In this document: in pieces, positions 6,017 to 6,445 of the stretch
How positions within the stretch are numbered: position 1 is the first letter of the stretch
How the letters are laid out: each line of letters begins with the position of its first letter
DNA from: an uncultured Bordetella sp.
Lineage (GTDB): Bacteria; Pseudomonadota; Gammaproteobacteria; Burkholderiales; Burkholderiaceae_B
Assembly (NCBI GenBank): GCA_937881145.1
Contig: CALGFL010000339.1
Coordinates: 1 to 6,445 of the forward strand
Direction of reading: 5' to 3'
DNA length: 6,445 bases
Translations under genes and position numbers: made by a program
The notes under the pieces: model-generated
Database searches by the model: none
What the model was told of the DNA's origin: nothing
The model's input: the letters and a program-made list of their open reading frames with translations, nothing else

Positions 6017-6445
6017 ATGAAACGCAGAAACTTCCTCGTCCAAACCCTGGCCGGCGGCGCGGCGCTGCTGGCTCGCCCGGCCGCGGCCCAGCCTGCCGGC
6101 CACACCATGCCCAGCATGGCGCCGATGCACGGCATGGGGCACGCACCCGCAGTGGTTCCCGTCGCGCCGGCCCTGCCGCCGCCCCCTGCTGCGCCGCTGG
6201 CCGCACCCGATGCCCTGCCGTCCGGCGCACCGCTGCCTGATTTGTTCAGGCTGCCCAACGCGCTGTCCGACCCGGCCCAGACGTCGCGCCTGTTCCGCGC
6301 CGCGCTGGCCGCGCAGCCGACCACCCAGACTTTCATCAACGGCAAAGACACGGCCATGTGGCAGTACACGGCGGGCGTGAACGAATCGCCTGACGGCATC
6401 GCCGGCCCGCTCATCGACGTGCGCGAGGGCGACAGGATCGAAATC
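6017..6445 (+). CDS. Tat-exported multicopper oxidase, 3'-truncated (N-terminal 143 residues)
   Basis: The frame is open from the ATG at 6017 to the window edge. The N-terminus is a twin-arginine signal: KRRNFLVQ at 2-9, a hydrophobic stretch to about Leu18, then an Ala-rich region ending AAA at 22-24, a likely signal peptidase site before Gln25. The mature part opens with a Met/His segment (29-42: His29, Met31, Met34, Met37, His38, Met40, His42), then a Pro/Ala-rich linker to about residue 74. From about 104 the sequence becomes cupredoxin-like, with TFINGK and GIAGPLIDVREGDRIEI (127-143) resembling the family's first-domain GPLIRVREGD element. The copper-ligand HxH motifs would follow just past the edge, so oxidase activity cannot be confirmed here. 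Relatives (CueO, CopA, CotA types) oxidise Cu(I), phenols or metals in the periplasm. A copper nitrite reductase or other cupredoxin protein is a less likely alternative. Confidence 0.82.
   Translation, partial: MKRRNFLVQTLAGGAALLARPAAAQPAGHTMPSMAPMHGMGHAPAVVPVAPALPPPPAAPLAAPDALPSGAPLPDLFRLPNALSDPAQTSRLFRAALAAQPTTQTFINGKDTAMWQYTAGVNESPDGIAGPLIDVREGDRIEI

Overview
The window is GC-rich, densely coded DNA. Gene content and codon use fit a betaproteobacterium of the Burkholderiales, most likely Alcaligenaceae (Bordetella/Achromobacter-like). That taxonomic call is inferred from protein style only. No tRNA, rRNA, CRISPR array, insertion sequence or phage gene was seen.

Left part (1-2745, + strand): a tightly packed operon that is already running when the window opens. 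It encodes the ATPase (5' end missing) and two different membrane permeases of a NitT/TauT-type (nitrate/sulfonate/taurine-like) ABC importer, then a MarR-family regulator. The junctions are a 4-base ATGA overlap, a 1-base gap and a 3-base gap, so the four genes are very probably co-transcribed and partly translationally coupled. No periplasmic substrate-binding protein is in the window. It should lie upstream or elsewhere, and the substrate cannot be read from the sequence. The MarR protein, as last cistron, is a natural candidate for ligand-dependent control of the operon.

Middle (2746-3839): a short convergent spacer with overlapping inverted repeats separates the MarR gene from uppP on the minus strand. 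UppP is an undecaprenyl-diphosphate phosphatase that recycles the lipid carrier for peptidoglycan and other envelope polymers. Its active-site motif has a Pro-to-Arg change. A divergent intergenic region of about 180 bases, including a small AT-rich patch, separates uppP from the next gene.

Right part (3840-6445, + strand): a full-length transmembrane methyl-accepting chemotaxis protein with a large periplasmic, probably Cache-type, sensor domain, HAMP and a Tsr-like signalling domain. A 95-base spacer follows, holding a strong hairpin and a -10-like element. Last is the start of a Tat-exported multicopper oxidase with a Met/His-then-Pro/Ala-rich N-terminal segment; it runs off the right edge.

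The three blocks (importer plus MarR, UppP, chemoreceptor and oxidase) look like ordinary neighbouring chromosomal loci, not one dedicated system. I found no convincing undescribed system. The points most worth checking are the two-permease importer with its own MarR gene, the altered UppP motif, the hairpin before the oxidase and the metal-binding-like N-terminus of the oxidase.
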